From assembly GCA_013115135.1 (NCBI GenBank), contig JABANP010000153.1, positions 1-64,000 on the forward strand: a stretch of DNA of 64,000 nucleotides, in the 5' to 3' direction. Below are positions 22,819 to 33,682 of the stretch, piece after piece (the first letter of the stretch is position 1; the number at the start of each line of letters is the position of its first letter). The notes beneath the pieces are model-generated. The model was not told the origin of the DNA. It worked only from the letters and a program-made list of their open reading frames with translations, and ran no database searches. Position numbers and translations under genes: made by a program. Source of the stretch: Perkinsus olseni (lineage: Eukaryota; Perkinsozoa; Perkinsida; Perkinsidae).

Positions 22819-25753
22819 AGACCTAGTCATCCATAACCTGAGTATCGACCGTATTGGACTATGGTTGCCTAGTGGAGTAACCTCACTGGGGCTGCCTGAT
22901 TCTTTGGGCGAAGAGATTGTTTATATACTTAGCCGGTAGTCGATAAATGTTTGCGGGACACAAGCGACGGTACGACGTACTCATCATGCTAGCTACGTGA
23001 TTGCTTCTTTTAATTGAGGTGCGAGGTTTCGTTCGGGCTCACTCGTGTGGATGCTGTTTATGATGAGCCGTAATGCCTCCCCGGTCTGAGGCTGTTCGGT
23101 GACGTCGACTCGGAGTTTGACATCTTTTCAATGGTTTTTCTTGCCCCCCGAGGGACCAGGCTTCTGCCAAATCTCAGTCAGCCGACTGAGTCCTACCTCA
23201 TTGGTGAGCTCGGAGCTCTGATCTCTTCGTTAGTTGATCAGTTTTCATGCCGTGGAATGGCTCCTGCCGCCATCAGCATCGGTCACGGAGCGAGGAAAGG
23301 ATAGACGGGAAATAGTAAGGCCCGTCCATTGGGATCACGAATTCCGAATTCGTTACCATCTTCGTACCCGTTGACCGTGCGCAGTAGTGGCAAAAACACT
23401 TCCAATAAATTGAATCTATCTCTTAAGACCATAAAAGTTCTCAGTTCGATTAACTGAGGGGGCCGTGCTTCACTTTCAAAAATGTAGCCTTGATTATAAG
23501 CGTCTACTAAAAGTCGTTAATACTTATACCAACCAGTAGTCAATCCGTATTGAGAACTCATACGCGTTTGGAACGGTAGCTGATTACTTACCGACCTCGT
23601 TCATTCAAGTAGAATTCGTGCGGGATTATGATTCTTCTCTCTCAGTTCGAAGGGATTTTTCCATCAGTCAGTAAAGTCCGGGGATCTGATGGGTGGACTC
23701 GACAGTGCGCGTGATGGCTACATGAAGTAAGTCTTGTGAAAGCGAGCTAGTGATTATTAAGAAGACGGGTTCAGTTGCGTGCAGATTGGAGATTCGGTAG
23801 CATCGATACCGCTATTGGGTACTGCAGTACCTAATAGCGGAGCAGGCATACGAGGAGGAACTCGATCCGAAGCTGTCAGTGAGTGTATATTCGTTTTTTG
23901 GGGGGATTTTGTCCAATTCTTACGGATCAATCTCGCTCGCCCAAAATTCCTGCGCAAGCCTTAAATGGACGATTTTTACGGGGCCCCCGTAAAAATCGTC
24001 CATTTAAGATTTTAAAAGCCTGAGGCTTTTAAAAAAAATTAACCACACGCAGGGGTCGCTTGTGGACGTGCTTCCGTTGCTCGATTCCAGGCAATTACTT
24101 ATACGGGGTGTTCCTTGAGGTTACACGGTACACGCTTCATGGCCCGCTCTCGAATATATCGATCAGTTGGGCGCGCGCCAAACCTATAACGCATCAACTC
24201 CGCCTCCGCCTCCTACTTGTTTGCGTTGCATTTGGGGAATCCGAATCAGATTATCCGATCATTGCCTTTCCCGTCAGTGCCTCGTGTTTTACTTTGATTT
24301 TCAGAGTCTGATACAGCTCACATGGTGAAGCGTCCAGGACCAGATAGCGTCGGTGGTGTATTTTATTTCCGAGAAGTTCACGACGCCGTGCAGGATAGCC
24401 TATCCTGGATAGGTCGAAGTTTCCAAAAAAAACTAAGTCTCTGCCAAGTAGGTGTAAAATTTCCAGTGGAAATTTCGGAAATGGAAATTTTGACGCGTTT
24501 CAGGAAACACGTAACACCCCGTAACGGGGGTAAAGGTTTCCCTCTTCGATCGGGTTGCCCTGGGTTCGGTTCCGCAATCGGGTTCTCTCGGTTACCTTGC
24601 GAGGTCGGGTGAGGTTCGGCCCGAACCGTTCGGGGTTTCTCAAGGGAACTTCCCCTTCCTCACGCCTGCAGTTCGTTTTTTCCCGGACTTTGTGATTCAG
24701 TCCGCGGTACGGGAAGTTTCGGAAGAATCTCATCAGCTTCACCCCGCTGCCCTCCCGGTGAAAATTATCTACTCGCCCGATCACCGTCTCAAGGAAAAGG
24801 TGCATCAGAGGATGACAAAGAAGACCGAAGAACGAATACCACCAGCGTGCAGGTTCAAAGAGAAAATTTCAGAAAGACTTGTAGCTAAGCGTGAGCGCGC
24901 GCCTTCTACGATGACCCATGTGGCTGTGGCCTGGATATATTCGATACTCAGCTGTACTTTCTGGGCGTTTATTTTAGCCAGAAACGGACGTCGAATTTGT
25001 TGTTCCAGGGTCCTCTTCAAGCTCGCTGCGCAATATGTTGTGGCAAATGCCAATGGCAACGACGGAGCTTCTGCCCAATCGTATAGTTCCGAAGTGCTCG
25101 CGGTACTTGTCAAACTAAGGCTCGTTTATGCTTGTTGACACAAGAGGCGACTAAGTGAAGCGCTGAGGTCAGAAGAAGCACAGGCAGCAGGCTTCTACAA
25201 TAGAAGTGCTATTGAAAACTCTAGGACTTCTCTTCCAACGGTGGTGTCTAACTACAATGGCTGATAATTACAGTGATTACGTAGTACTCTTTCGTTCTCA
25301 TAGTTGAAAGTCACTACAGCTTGTGTTTCTTGAATGAGCCTTTTGAAATGAGCAGCACAATAGATGGTGGAACGTGACAGCAAGGATTGAGCAATCGAAA
25401 TATGGTTCGAAGGGGTCTAGAAGAGGTTGAATTTTCTCACCCACAGGTGCCCGCCGTCGGTCGTTACCGTCATCCATAACCTGAGTATCGACCGTATTGG
25501 TGTACTGTTTTCGAGGAGGGAAGATGGTGGCCTACGGATGCCACACCCGAGAGGACTCGCTGTAGTATGGATACTCGCATGAAGCTAGTGCCCTTCCTGA
25601 TGATCCCTCATCGAGCGCTGTATGGCCATGAACGGTTATGTTTCCGTTTCCAAAGATGAATGAAAGACCGCTCCGAGTTGTAGTACCGCGAGAGCCGAAA
25701 GCTGCTCAGCGTTCGCGGGTTCTCTGGAGGTCTCCTCGTATGCAGTTGTTTCC
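22819..25753. other. Intergenic; no recognised gene
   Basis: Frames such as 24692-25138 (plus) and 24500-24805 (minus) show no family motif and overlap antisense. The stretch holds the 49-nt palindrome at 23960, smaller odd palindromes (24391, 24457), and a 32-nt perfect repeat shared between 22826 and 25469. Confidence 0.45.
23960..24008. repeat. 49-nt perfect odd palindrome (24+1+24)
   Basis: Arms 23960-23983 and 23985-24008 are exact reverse complements around c23984. A second hairpin (ttttaaaagcc / ggcttttaaaa, 3-nt loop) follows directly, so a terminator-like role is possible, though neither neighbouring gene ends nearby. Confidence 0.95.
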
Positions 25754-28700
25754 ATGACCGTCCCGGTCCCCGACCCCGTTCTCCTCGGGAAGAGCTCCGA
25801 GGACACTTCCATGGGAGTGCTTGCACCGATGGTCATCAAGGAAAAAGAGGCCGAGCCGATTCCGACGAGAGACCAGGCTACAAGCACAACAATGCCAGTT
25901 AGAGGGAAGGTAAGTATCGGATGGTCTTTCCGTACGAGCTGGTCGAGGCTGTTGCCGCGTTTCTTTTTTCCTCAATGTTTTTGTAGAACTCCCATGATTC
26001 GACTCCCTGCATATCGTGCTCTGCTGGGGAGACCAATCCTCAGGTCCTGCCCGACACGCCGCAAACTCGAAACTCGCTCGGCCGGACGTTTGAGGGAGCT
26101 CTCTTCGTCGGGCAGTTGGTCTGGGTGGACAGCTCCAGCGTACGTCCCAAGCACCGTTCGCGCGCTCCCGACTGGTTTCCGTCAGGTATTCTTGCTGTCA
26201 GCAGCAGCACCTGCGCAAAATTTTGAATCGGAGCAGCGTCTACTGGGTGAAGTGATTGATGTGATGAAAGTTCCGGAGGAGGATGAGGTCTTCGGCGGGG
26301 CTCGGCGATTTTTGTATTACGTACTGCTGTACGACAAGGGCATGCACTTCTCTGACTGGTAGGCTTCGGGAGGCTCTCACTCTGTTTCACGCCGAGCTCG
26401 AGTCACCCACCGCGGCCTTGGGAATCTACTGCGCGGGGGGTTGGGGACGTTCAGGCTGTTGAGCGAAGCGAAGTTTGGGTACCTTGCGGGTCTCAGAACC
26501 CGCAGCGCGATTGGTGTCCGTCGTTAATTGAGCGGTCAATGATCTGTTGATCTTGGTAGGTATAAAAGTAGTGATGTCGTCGCCCTGACTATCGACGAGG
26601 TGGCCAGCTATCGGATACCGGAGGGAGATGAGGGTCACAGCGGTGGTATGGCAAGGACGCCTCTGAATGACTCAGTCTCGACCGCTGGTGGGTGGGGGGT
26701 TCTGCCTCTCTCCTCGAGCGCATCATCATCGCTAGCCTGGTGGCATTCCACGGACGAAGAGTGGGTTCCGTGCTGGTTTCGCTGATCGTTGGAATTGATG
26801 ATACAGCAAGTTATTGTATCATCAATCCGTTGCTGTCAGCAACGGCTGTGTATATTCCGGTGGTGGATGCCTCAGATTTGGACAGCGGCATGTCGCATGC
26901 CGGGACGACCCCCAACACACCGCGCCTCCACCATCACCAGTCTCGAGGGCCCTCGGACTCGCTGGGAGTAGACGAGAAGTATTGGGACCTACAGTAGGAT
27001 CAGCGTCTCTCTGGTCGGGTGTTCATGCTATTGCGCAGGTATGGGCGTAAACATAATGAACAGTATTATATAGCGAGTCATCGGATCAACTTGGAGAAGG
27101 CGAAGGCTCGAGTGAAGAATGTTAGATTTGTGAAGGTCGGCGAAGATCCACCTCTGTACACTTGGTAGGCCTGGCGATGCGTCTGGCCGGAGGGCTTTGG
27201 TTTTCCCTGAGGGGCGCTGATAAGCTAGGACTGCTCTGGTCACTAGCGCATTCCCGGAGCATTCATAACAGGAATGAATAATAGGATATCGGTGTCCGTG
27301 TACATCCTGTTGAAGTTTCAACTCCAGGGTCTCATCAGGCTACGATAAACGGAAATTGTCTTGGATGATACACGCTCCTTGGTTCGGAACTGTGGATGGC
27401 CGTTTGGGTGTCGCCTTCCTGCTAGCTTCCATCGTGGTGATGCGTCCTTTGTGCGTCACAGGGCGACTGCCAGCGACTGCTGCTTCTTCTAGGTTCTTCT
27501 CGCCCTATCCTCCAGAGATAGTCGATCAGCTCCGGCTGCGTCCTGGTGACACGCGGGACGATCCTTCCACCCAGCTACATATTTGCAAACGATGTTTCCG
27601 ACCGTTCGCGAGTGAACGGGAGATGTGAGGAAGGCGGCGTTTGTATCATTAGAGCTCATGAAGCTTGCGTGTTATCAGCCAGCAGTTCATATACAGTACT
27701 GAGAGCTTGTTCCTCTTCATTACATTATCATCTCTCCGCTTCAACTCTCGCTCATCATTCTCCACGGCTCTATTGGGTACTTGCCCCAATTGACTTCTCT
27801 ATTCCAATCAGCTCTGTTCACACAAACCCATTCGGATAGATATTTGCAAGCCATTCTTCCGATTGTTCGCGAGTGAACAGTTCGCGAGTTTTTTCGTTGC
27901 TATTGTTGTTTTCAGGTTTTCTCACATGACCACCTGCGGCGTTGCCAACCCTCCGGGTAAGTCACGATCTTGGTAGGGGCCGTTACGGTGACGGCTCTCC
28001 TCAGGTGTTCTCATCTGGCGCAAGGTGTCGGGGGATAAAGTGCTAGGCGTTGTGGAGGTCGATGGGCAGTCTAATGAGCACTACTGCGAGAACCTCGTCC
28101 TCTTCACGAAGTTGTTCCTCGAAGTGAGCGGAGCGATGCTCGAATCATTCCTGTTCGCAGCGTTGGTCGTATTATTCTGGTGCTCAGTGAAAAGCATTCA
28201 TAGCTTTCTTCTCCCGTTCGTACTTAGGCATGAATTCAAATTTCTTACTCTATGATACTATAAGGCCATTTAGTAATAAGTTATGTATTTATAATGAAGG
28301 ATTTCTATTCCTTCGTACCCAGGTGTGTAGGCCTTCACTCAACTAATAATTAGCTCCTCGCTACTCACGCTGGACGTGGGCTGGGCTTGGAGGCAGAGAA
28401 GTTAGTGCCGAGCTCCGCTTTTCGAAGCCCTAGTATGATACCATTATGGTATATAGTCGCGTGAATACGGGCGTCGTCGTCGAAAAAATTAATTTATCGC
28501 AATGAGAAAGTACCGAATCAAAATTCGTGGTATTATCTTTAACGAATCTTTTATCAGGGTAAGAGTTTATCAGAACATCAGAGTAACCGCAGGGATCTGG
28601 TCAAGTCATTTTGGTTCTACATGCTCGTCCAATGGGACCATCCCGAGGAGGTAGCAGCAGCAGCCACACTGCGTCACGTCGGTGGTAGCGAGAGCCCTGC

Positions 28701-29260
28701 AGGTCCCCGCCTCCCCTACGGCCATGCCAAGGTCGACGAGGCCGCCGCATTTTGTGGGGTACTTTTCCAAGGAGAAGGTCGATCGGCAGTTTTCGCATAT
28801 TCTCTCGTGCATCATGGTCTTGCCGTCGTTCCAACGCCATGGTTACGGCAAGTTCCTCGTCAACTTGGCGTTTGAGCTCAGTGATCGGGAAAACAGGTGA
28901 GTACTGTACTTGTAGCGCGCGCCATTCTGATCGATATCGTAATGGTTCCCTAGCAGTACAACGTTAAGGTTGTTTTCGTCAGGCATGGCAGCGCTGAGCG
29001 GCCATTCTCTCCTAGTGGTCACGTCCTCCTGCACGCAGTCTGGGCGCGGAGAATATTAGAGGTTCTGGATCGGACACGGTGAGGGCGAGTGACGCCGTGA
29101 AGCGAGTTAAGGTGGTTCCTTCAGGGAGGAGGAGGCGGGCCGAAGCTCGGTGGCATGCACGGTTAATATCGCTAGCATAGCTCACGCTACTAGTGTGATA
29201 CCGAGCGATATCTGGAGCACTCTTACTGAGGCTGGTCTACTGCCGTCACAGAACAAGTAG
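25754..29260 (+). CDS. MYST-family histone acetyltransferase with chromo-barrel domain
   Basis: Transfers acetyl groups to histone lysines. Firm exons: 25754-25909, 25987-26139, 26237-26358, 27039-27164, 27493-27624, 27916-27956, 28005-28123, 28703-28896, 28983-29078, 29125-29260; exon 28593-28650 and one ending 26978 are likely, and the part between 26558 and 26800 is uncertain. Chromo-barrel: 'LFVGQLVWVDSS', 'LLGEVIDVMKVPEEDEVF', 'FLYYVLLYDKGMHFSDW'. MYST core: 'YTWFFSPYPPEI', zinc finger 'ICKRCFRPF...HMTTC', 'GVVEVDGQSNEHYCENLVLF' with the Lys of 'TKLFLE' (autoacetylation site in relatives), 'FWFYMLV', 'HFVGYFSKEK', catalytic Cys in 'HILSCIMVLP', acetyl-CoA loop 'QRHGYGK', and C-terminal 'SVIPSDIWSTLTEAGLL'. 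The usual DHKTLYYD-type segment after TKLFLE is not found, so a tiny exon is probably missing from my model. Confidence 0.9.
27840..27890 (+). pseudogene. Duplicated zinc-finger exon fragment inside a MYST intron
   Basis: About 50 nt repeat the 3' end of the exon at 27578-27622 within the following 291-nt intron. The frame would read 'ICKPFFRLFASE' against 'ICKRCFRPFASE', losing the second zinc Cys. No good donor follows. Confidence 0.6.
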
Positions 29261-30352
29261 GCGGGGACAGTGGCAAGGTCGCGGGTGGGACGTGAATAGC
29301 CTTTCCCGACCTCGAAGCTTCCATGAGGACCGATAGAAACTGATGATGATGAAACTAAAAATCGATCGATCTGAGGGCGGTGCAAGAAGGTTTGCTCCTG
29401 TTGCTTCTCCGCTGTTGCTAATAGTAAACGCAAGGCGAGAAGGAGTGTCTTCTACTTTCTCCTCTTCGGGGAGCGGGAGTATTAGCTGTGCACGCATGCA
29501 CAAGGTGGTCGGCGGCGCATAATGAGTGACAGGTTCACAGTGTTACTTGCTCCCCACTCTTGCTGCTTTATTCTACCATCTCGTGCATCGCCTCGACAGG
29601 TCGTTGGATGCTCGGTCCTCTCTAGGTTGCGACCCCGGGCCTCGGCCGGGGACAGGCTGCCGACATTGACGCCGGCGAAACTCGAGAGGAGGGTCAGTTG
29701 TGATACGCCTACTATTGAAGCACTCAGAATGGTAAGGCAAGGCAATTTCGTGGCGCGTGACGGTGAGATCCATTCAGGTGGCCCGTGGGAGTGGCTTGCC
29801 TTTGGAAGCATCAGAAGTGTATTGGACGCCTCCGAAGGTCTTTCGGGAAGGCGAGGGCGACGACTGTGAGCTGGGCTGAATTTCCACGGTTGAAGCCAGT
29901 TGTGGTGCAGGTCCGGTGATATCGACGCGACGGCGGACAGCAGCGATGAAGGCCCGGAAGTTGGGCAGCCCCAGCAGCGGCAGTCCGGCCTTGCACGGTC
30001 AGGGAACGTGGATCGAGAGCGACCTGTCTCCGATGGATTTCTAGGAAATACTATTCTTTGTGTTGGATCAATGAGGGCCGGAGGGCTGTCCTTTCAGTGG
30101 GCGCGGTATTGCATAAGCGATCGTGTTAGAGTGGTGGAGGCACCGTAGCCTTACCCGATCGCCGATGGTCCGGAGGAGATGGGGCTGCATGGGGGAGTAC
30201 TCATGCAACCTGACGGGAGAGTTGTCCCTCGGTGAAGCCAGTCTGGTCGAAGCTGCTGCTTGCCTTCGGGAGGGGCTGTACGGCTGGTTCTTGGTCCACG
30301 GCAGAACCTGTGTATTCGATCCGTCATAAACGTCACCCGCCTTGCGTCGACT
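29261..30352. other. Intergenic or unassigned gene region
   Basis: Overlapping plus- and minus-strand frames up to about 115 codons, some with plausible splice signals, but no family motif and no frame I can prefer. It may contain a short gene. Confidence 0.35.
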
Positions 30353-31945
30353 ATGAGCAGCAGCTTCTCGGCCCTCAGTGGTGTCGCTTCCGTAATAACC
30401 GATTTGATGTCTCCGTCATTGGCGTCGTCGGCCACCGCCCCTCTGCCGAGTGTGATGTACTCGTGGAGGGTGAAGGCGTTGAGGCAGTGGATCGATGAGT
30501 TCAAGGCGAAATCCAGCGGTGATGGGAAGCTCGGAGTTTCCGACCTGGAGAGCCTGGGACACCTTGATCAGTGGGCATGGGCGGTGCAGCAGCTCTATAC
30601 CAACTTTTTCCCAAATCCTGTGGAAGGTATCACTATCGTGGTTTGGTCGCGTGCGACGAGGTGATATCGACTCTCGGCCTCGGACCCGATGTGACGGTGC
30701 TCGACGTTGGCTGCGGCGTCGGAGGCCCCGCCAGGTGAGCTCAGCTTCGCTCCGCTAGAAGGTGTCATTTTTCTATCAGATACATTTCGTATAAGTCGGG
30801 CTGCTCTGTGGTGGGCTACGACGTGCAGGAGGGCTTGATCGAAGTTGGTAGAGAGCTCACTGAAGCTGTGGGGCTGGCCAGCAAGGTTGACCTTGTCTGT
30901 GGTGATGCTACTAAAGATATGTATGCCTCCGCGAACAAAGAAAAGTGCGCCTGCTGGGAATTGAACCCGGGGTTGTCGGCATGAAATTCGTGCGGTCTAC
31001 TGGACCAGTAGTACTGGTTGGTGTAGATATGATGCAGCATTCTCGTTGTTGGTCATCCTCCACATTCCTAACCGGCTGAGCGTGCTGAAGGCGATGTATG
31101 AGGCGCTGAAACCCGGTGGATCGGTGAGCTGTGCTACTGCCATACAAAGCCAGTGTTAGATTGACCCTAGGTTTTGATAGAAGATATGATTCACCTCACT
31201 GAGGAAGGGCCCTTCACCGATAGAGAAGAGGAACTCCTTCGGGAGATGGTCGGAGCGCACAGTGTCTCCGGTGTTGCCAAGTAATGACGATTGTGGTAGA
31301 ATCTAGAATGGCCATGGCTTTGAAATCACGCTTGCTATTACGGGAAATGGCCGCCATGCATGCAGCATTCTAGTCTGTTTTATTGTCACTGTGGCGTCGC
31401 GAATGGGAGGTTAGACGACCATCAAGACCGATGACTGTCGGGTCTACGGAAAACCCGAGACGCTAAGTCATTAGGTACAGGATGGAGCTGATGGAGGCTG
31501 GCTTTGTGGACATCGAGTTCAGGGATCTCACCAAGGTCTGGGGGCCATGGTCGCAGCAGAGATCGCAAGAGTGAGAGGTCCCGGGTTCGATTCCCAGGAC
31601 CGCTATTTTTATTATGACCAGTTACGAATCCAGCAAGGAGCGTCAGATATCGAGCGTCGGAGTAGAGCATTATAATAATCGTTTTAAGTTCTACGCCGCA
31701 GTTGCAGAGCTATTCCGTGGGGGCCGCCTTGGAGGTAAATGTTGATGGCAATCGAGAGTTGCGGGAGTTATGGTACGCACACAGGCGCGAGTATTACTAT
31801 GAGGAAACCAACGGTTATGGAGAGACGTTTGGTTGAGGGTCGCGCCGCTTTGACGGAGGAGAAGATGGCTCGGGTGGGTCATTCAGGGGGAATTCATCGC
31901 TGCGCGTTAGAAGGCTCTGGCGATGAGGGCCGGGCCTTGATTTGA
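30353..31945 (+). CDS. Class I SAM-dependent methyltransferase, 8 exons
   Basis: Exons 30353-30570, 30627-30734, 30780-30944, 31027-31123, 31171-31280, 31475-31570, 31622-31734 and, tentatively, 31785-31945 join in phase (355 codons). Motifs in order: 'LDQYHYRG' (substrate-side helix common in sterol and phosphoethanolamine-type enzymes), motif I 'VTVLDVGCGVGGPARYIS', post-I 'CSVVGYDVQEGLIE', motif II 'YDAAFSLLVILHIPN', motif III 'ALKPGGSVLIEDM', then 'MEAGFVDIEFRDLTKVW' and 'AELFRGGRLGG'. The substrate cannot be told; a small molecule is more likely than protein or RNA. Introns are 45-194 nt, and two (30945-31026, 31571-31621) contain tRNA-derived sequence. The last exon's frame is uncertain. 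Confidence 0.85.
30945..31026 (-). other. Intron carrying tRNA-like sequence (antisense)
   Basis: The complement of this 82-nt intron ends 'CCCCGGGTTCAATTCCC' preceded by 'TTTCATGCCGA', matching a tRNA anticodon-loop to T-arm. The 5' part does not pair with the acceptor, so no functional tRNA is expected. Two overlapping odd palindromes lie inside (30997-31011, 31004-31018). Confidence 0.5.
31571..31621 (+). other. Intron starting with a tRNA T-arm (sense)
   Basis: The 51-nt intron begins 'gtgagaggtcccgggttcga' and continues 'ttcccaggacc', i.e. variable loop and T-arm of a tRNA with one mismatch, then a pyrimidine tract and cag. Here the tRNA-like part is in sense orientation and supplies the donor gtgag. 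Confidence 0.5.
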
Positions 31946-32299
31946 TTTGCCTGGATATGCGCACATTTGTCTCCTGATTGAGAAGCCGCTATTTCGGCTT
32001 TTTGGGGGACGATGCCGGTGATCGCCCAGCAAGAGGCAAAGTACATTGCCTAGTGTATGGTGAATTCAATGGAAAAGGAATTAGGGTCAAACTCATCAAG
32101 ACGAAGGAAAAAGTGCCTGCGCGGTTTGCGCGTTTATAGATGGCGCGTAGAGTGACTGTTGTGCCGTTGATGATAATGGAAGGCGGGAAATCGCTCTAGT
32201 CGCAGTCACGGAGCTTAACAGGAAGTTCGCTCCTGCCTGACGTGCAGCGATCCGAAATGGACTATCTCCTCTCCCGTGTGATGTGGCCGACAGGTGCCG

Positions 32300-33682
32300 A
32301 TGTCGATCATCGAGATCAACGGATGCACCAAGTCGAAGGTCTTCCCCCTCGCTGATCACGACAACTGGCAATTTCATTTTTTCGCCGCCAACGAGAAGTC
32401 CAGAATCAAATCTCTGAGCTTTAGGATTTGGTCGGCCAAGTCACTCCCACTCAGGGCCTGGCTTTGGTGAGCAGCAGCGGAGCGATGCAGTTTTTTTGTG
32501 CATTTTCTCAAACTGAGGTACGTAACCGACGAAGGAGAGACCAAGGTTCTGGTTGACTACCAGAGTAAGAGCTTGAACGCCCTTCGTGAGGCCCCTGATG
32601 GACAGGTAGATCAACCTCGTGGGCGATATTTGCCACTCAGTTCTACGACAGATAAAAATTGAATTGGGTTCGCTCGGAAGCTTGATTCTTCGAGATGATG
32701 TTGATGATTCAAATGGAGTGGGGGAGTTCACCTTGCTGCATGAGGGTAGCGAGATGCTTCGAATGTGAGATTGGTGCTTTCTGACACCTCTAGCTAGAGA
32801 TGTGTCGCGGCGACTCATGCCAGGCATTTTACAACCGAGGGTCTCCACTACCCCTGGGAGGTGCCTGGTCAGAAGGACAAGGTTGTCCACAGGCCGTTCC
32901 TTCGCGGAGATCTCATCATGGACAACGTACACAGTCCCATGCATGGGTAGGTTTTGAAAGCCACCCTCCTTGCCGGGCGGCTGGAGGATTCCACTGCATC
33001 GATGATGATCTTCTCCCATCGGTTTTCCCATCCTCAGTTACTCGAAACGTTATTACGGTCCTTATTATGGTCCAGTCTGGGGGTATCGTTTTATTCATAC
33101 CATATTGAAGAATGAAACCACAGGGGAGCCGGAAAAGTGTCCTGTGGACGGCGGATGCAACTTTCGGAAACAACAAGTATGGACGTGCCGGGAATTGAAC
33201 CCGGGGCCTTCTGCATGCGAAGCAGACGTGATACCCCTACACCACACGCCCTGTATTTTTGTCTTCGAGCAATGTTGCACCCTGAATGCTCAGATACAAT
33301 TACTGGAAGTCCCTGAATACGCAGACCGGCAAAGTCGAGTCCATCCCCGGAGAGTTCACTGCCCATCAGCAGAGGGTCGCTTGTTCTTTCTACGAGGCTC
33401 GGTAAGTCGTAATGATACTGCCTCATGCCCTGCCGAGCAGCTCCGACTTCAGGCTGAATAAACTCTCGGTGGATGTGGAGGCTGTCCATGAATGGACGTT
33501 GAAGGGAAGCGATATGCTTTCGGAAATGTCGGAGGCATTTGGTGTCGCCGAGCTGACGGACTCTACGGGCAAGGTGATAAAGCCACGCGTCCAATCAACT
33601 TTCGCTTTTGTTCCATGTTATCCTTCAGGTTCTAGTGAGCGGCCCTGCTTTCAACGAGATATGCTATGGCTCTCTCGGGTGA
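32300..33682 (+). CDS. Orphan protein, 8 exons (302 aa)
   Basis: Exons 32300-32466, 32518-32605, 32652-32764, 32800-32946, 33038-33136, 33294-33401, 33441-33573, 33629-33682 join in phase. The product is rich in beta-strand-like and aromatic segments: 'WQFHFFAANEKSRIKSLSF', 'HFTTEGLHYPWEVPGQ', 'RRYYG'-type Tyr/Gly loops ('SKRYYGPYYGPVWGYRFIH'), 'NYWKSLNTQTGKVESIPGEF', and C-terminal 'VLVSGPAFNEICYG'. I do not recognise the family; the pattern faintly recalls lipocalin-like AttH/CrtC proteins, which is speculation. A cag precedes the ATG, so an upstream non-coding exon is possible. Intron 5 (33137-33293) contains an antisense tRNA-Ala gene; intron 3 is only 35 nt. It lies 355 bp after the methyltransferase in the same direction. 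Confidence 0.65.
33181..33251 (-). tRNA. tRNA-Ala, anticodon CGC
   Basis: The minus strand folds as a complete 71-nt tRNA: acceptor GGGCGTG/CACGTCC with the G3:U70 pair that identifies alanine tRNAs, anticodon stem TCTGC/GCAGA around loop TTCGCAT (anticodon CGC, reads GCG), and T-arm CCGGG-TTCAATT-CCCGG fully paired. It lies antisense in intron 5 of the orphan gene. Confidence 0.9.

Noticed and set aside
24692..25138. 148-codon plus frame and its antisense partner
   Set aside because: No motif, no family resemblance, and both strands are equally open.
30601..30660. Apparent frameshift in the methyltransferase around TTTCCCA
   Set aside because: A 56-nt intron (30571-30626) with a pyrimidine tract restores the frame and gives the family motif LDQYHYRG, so no frameshift is needed.
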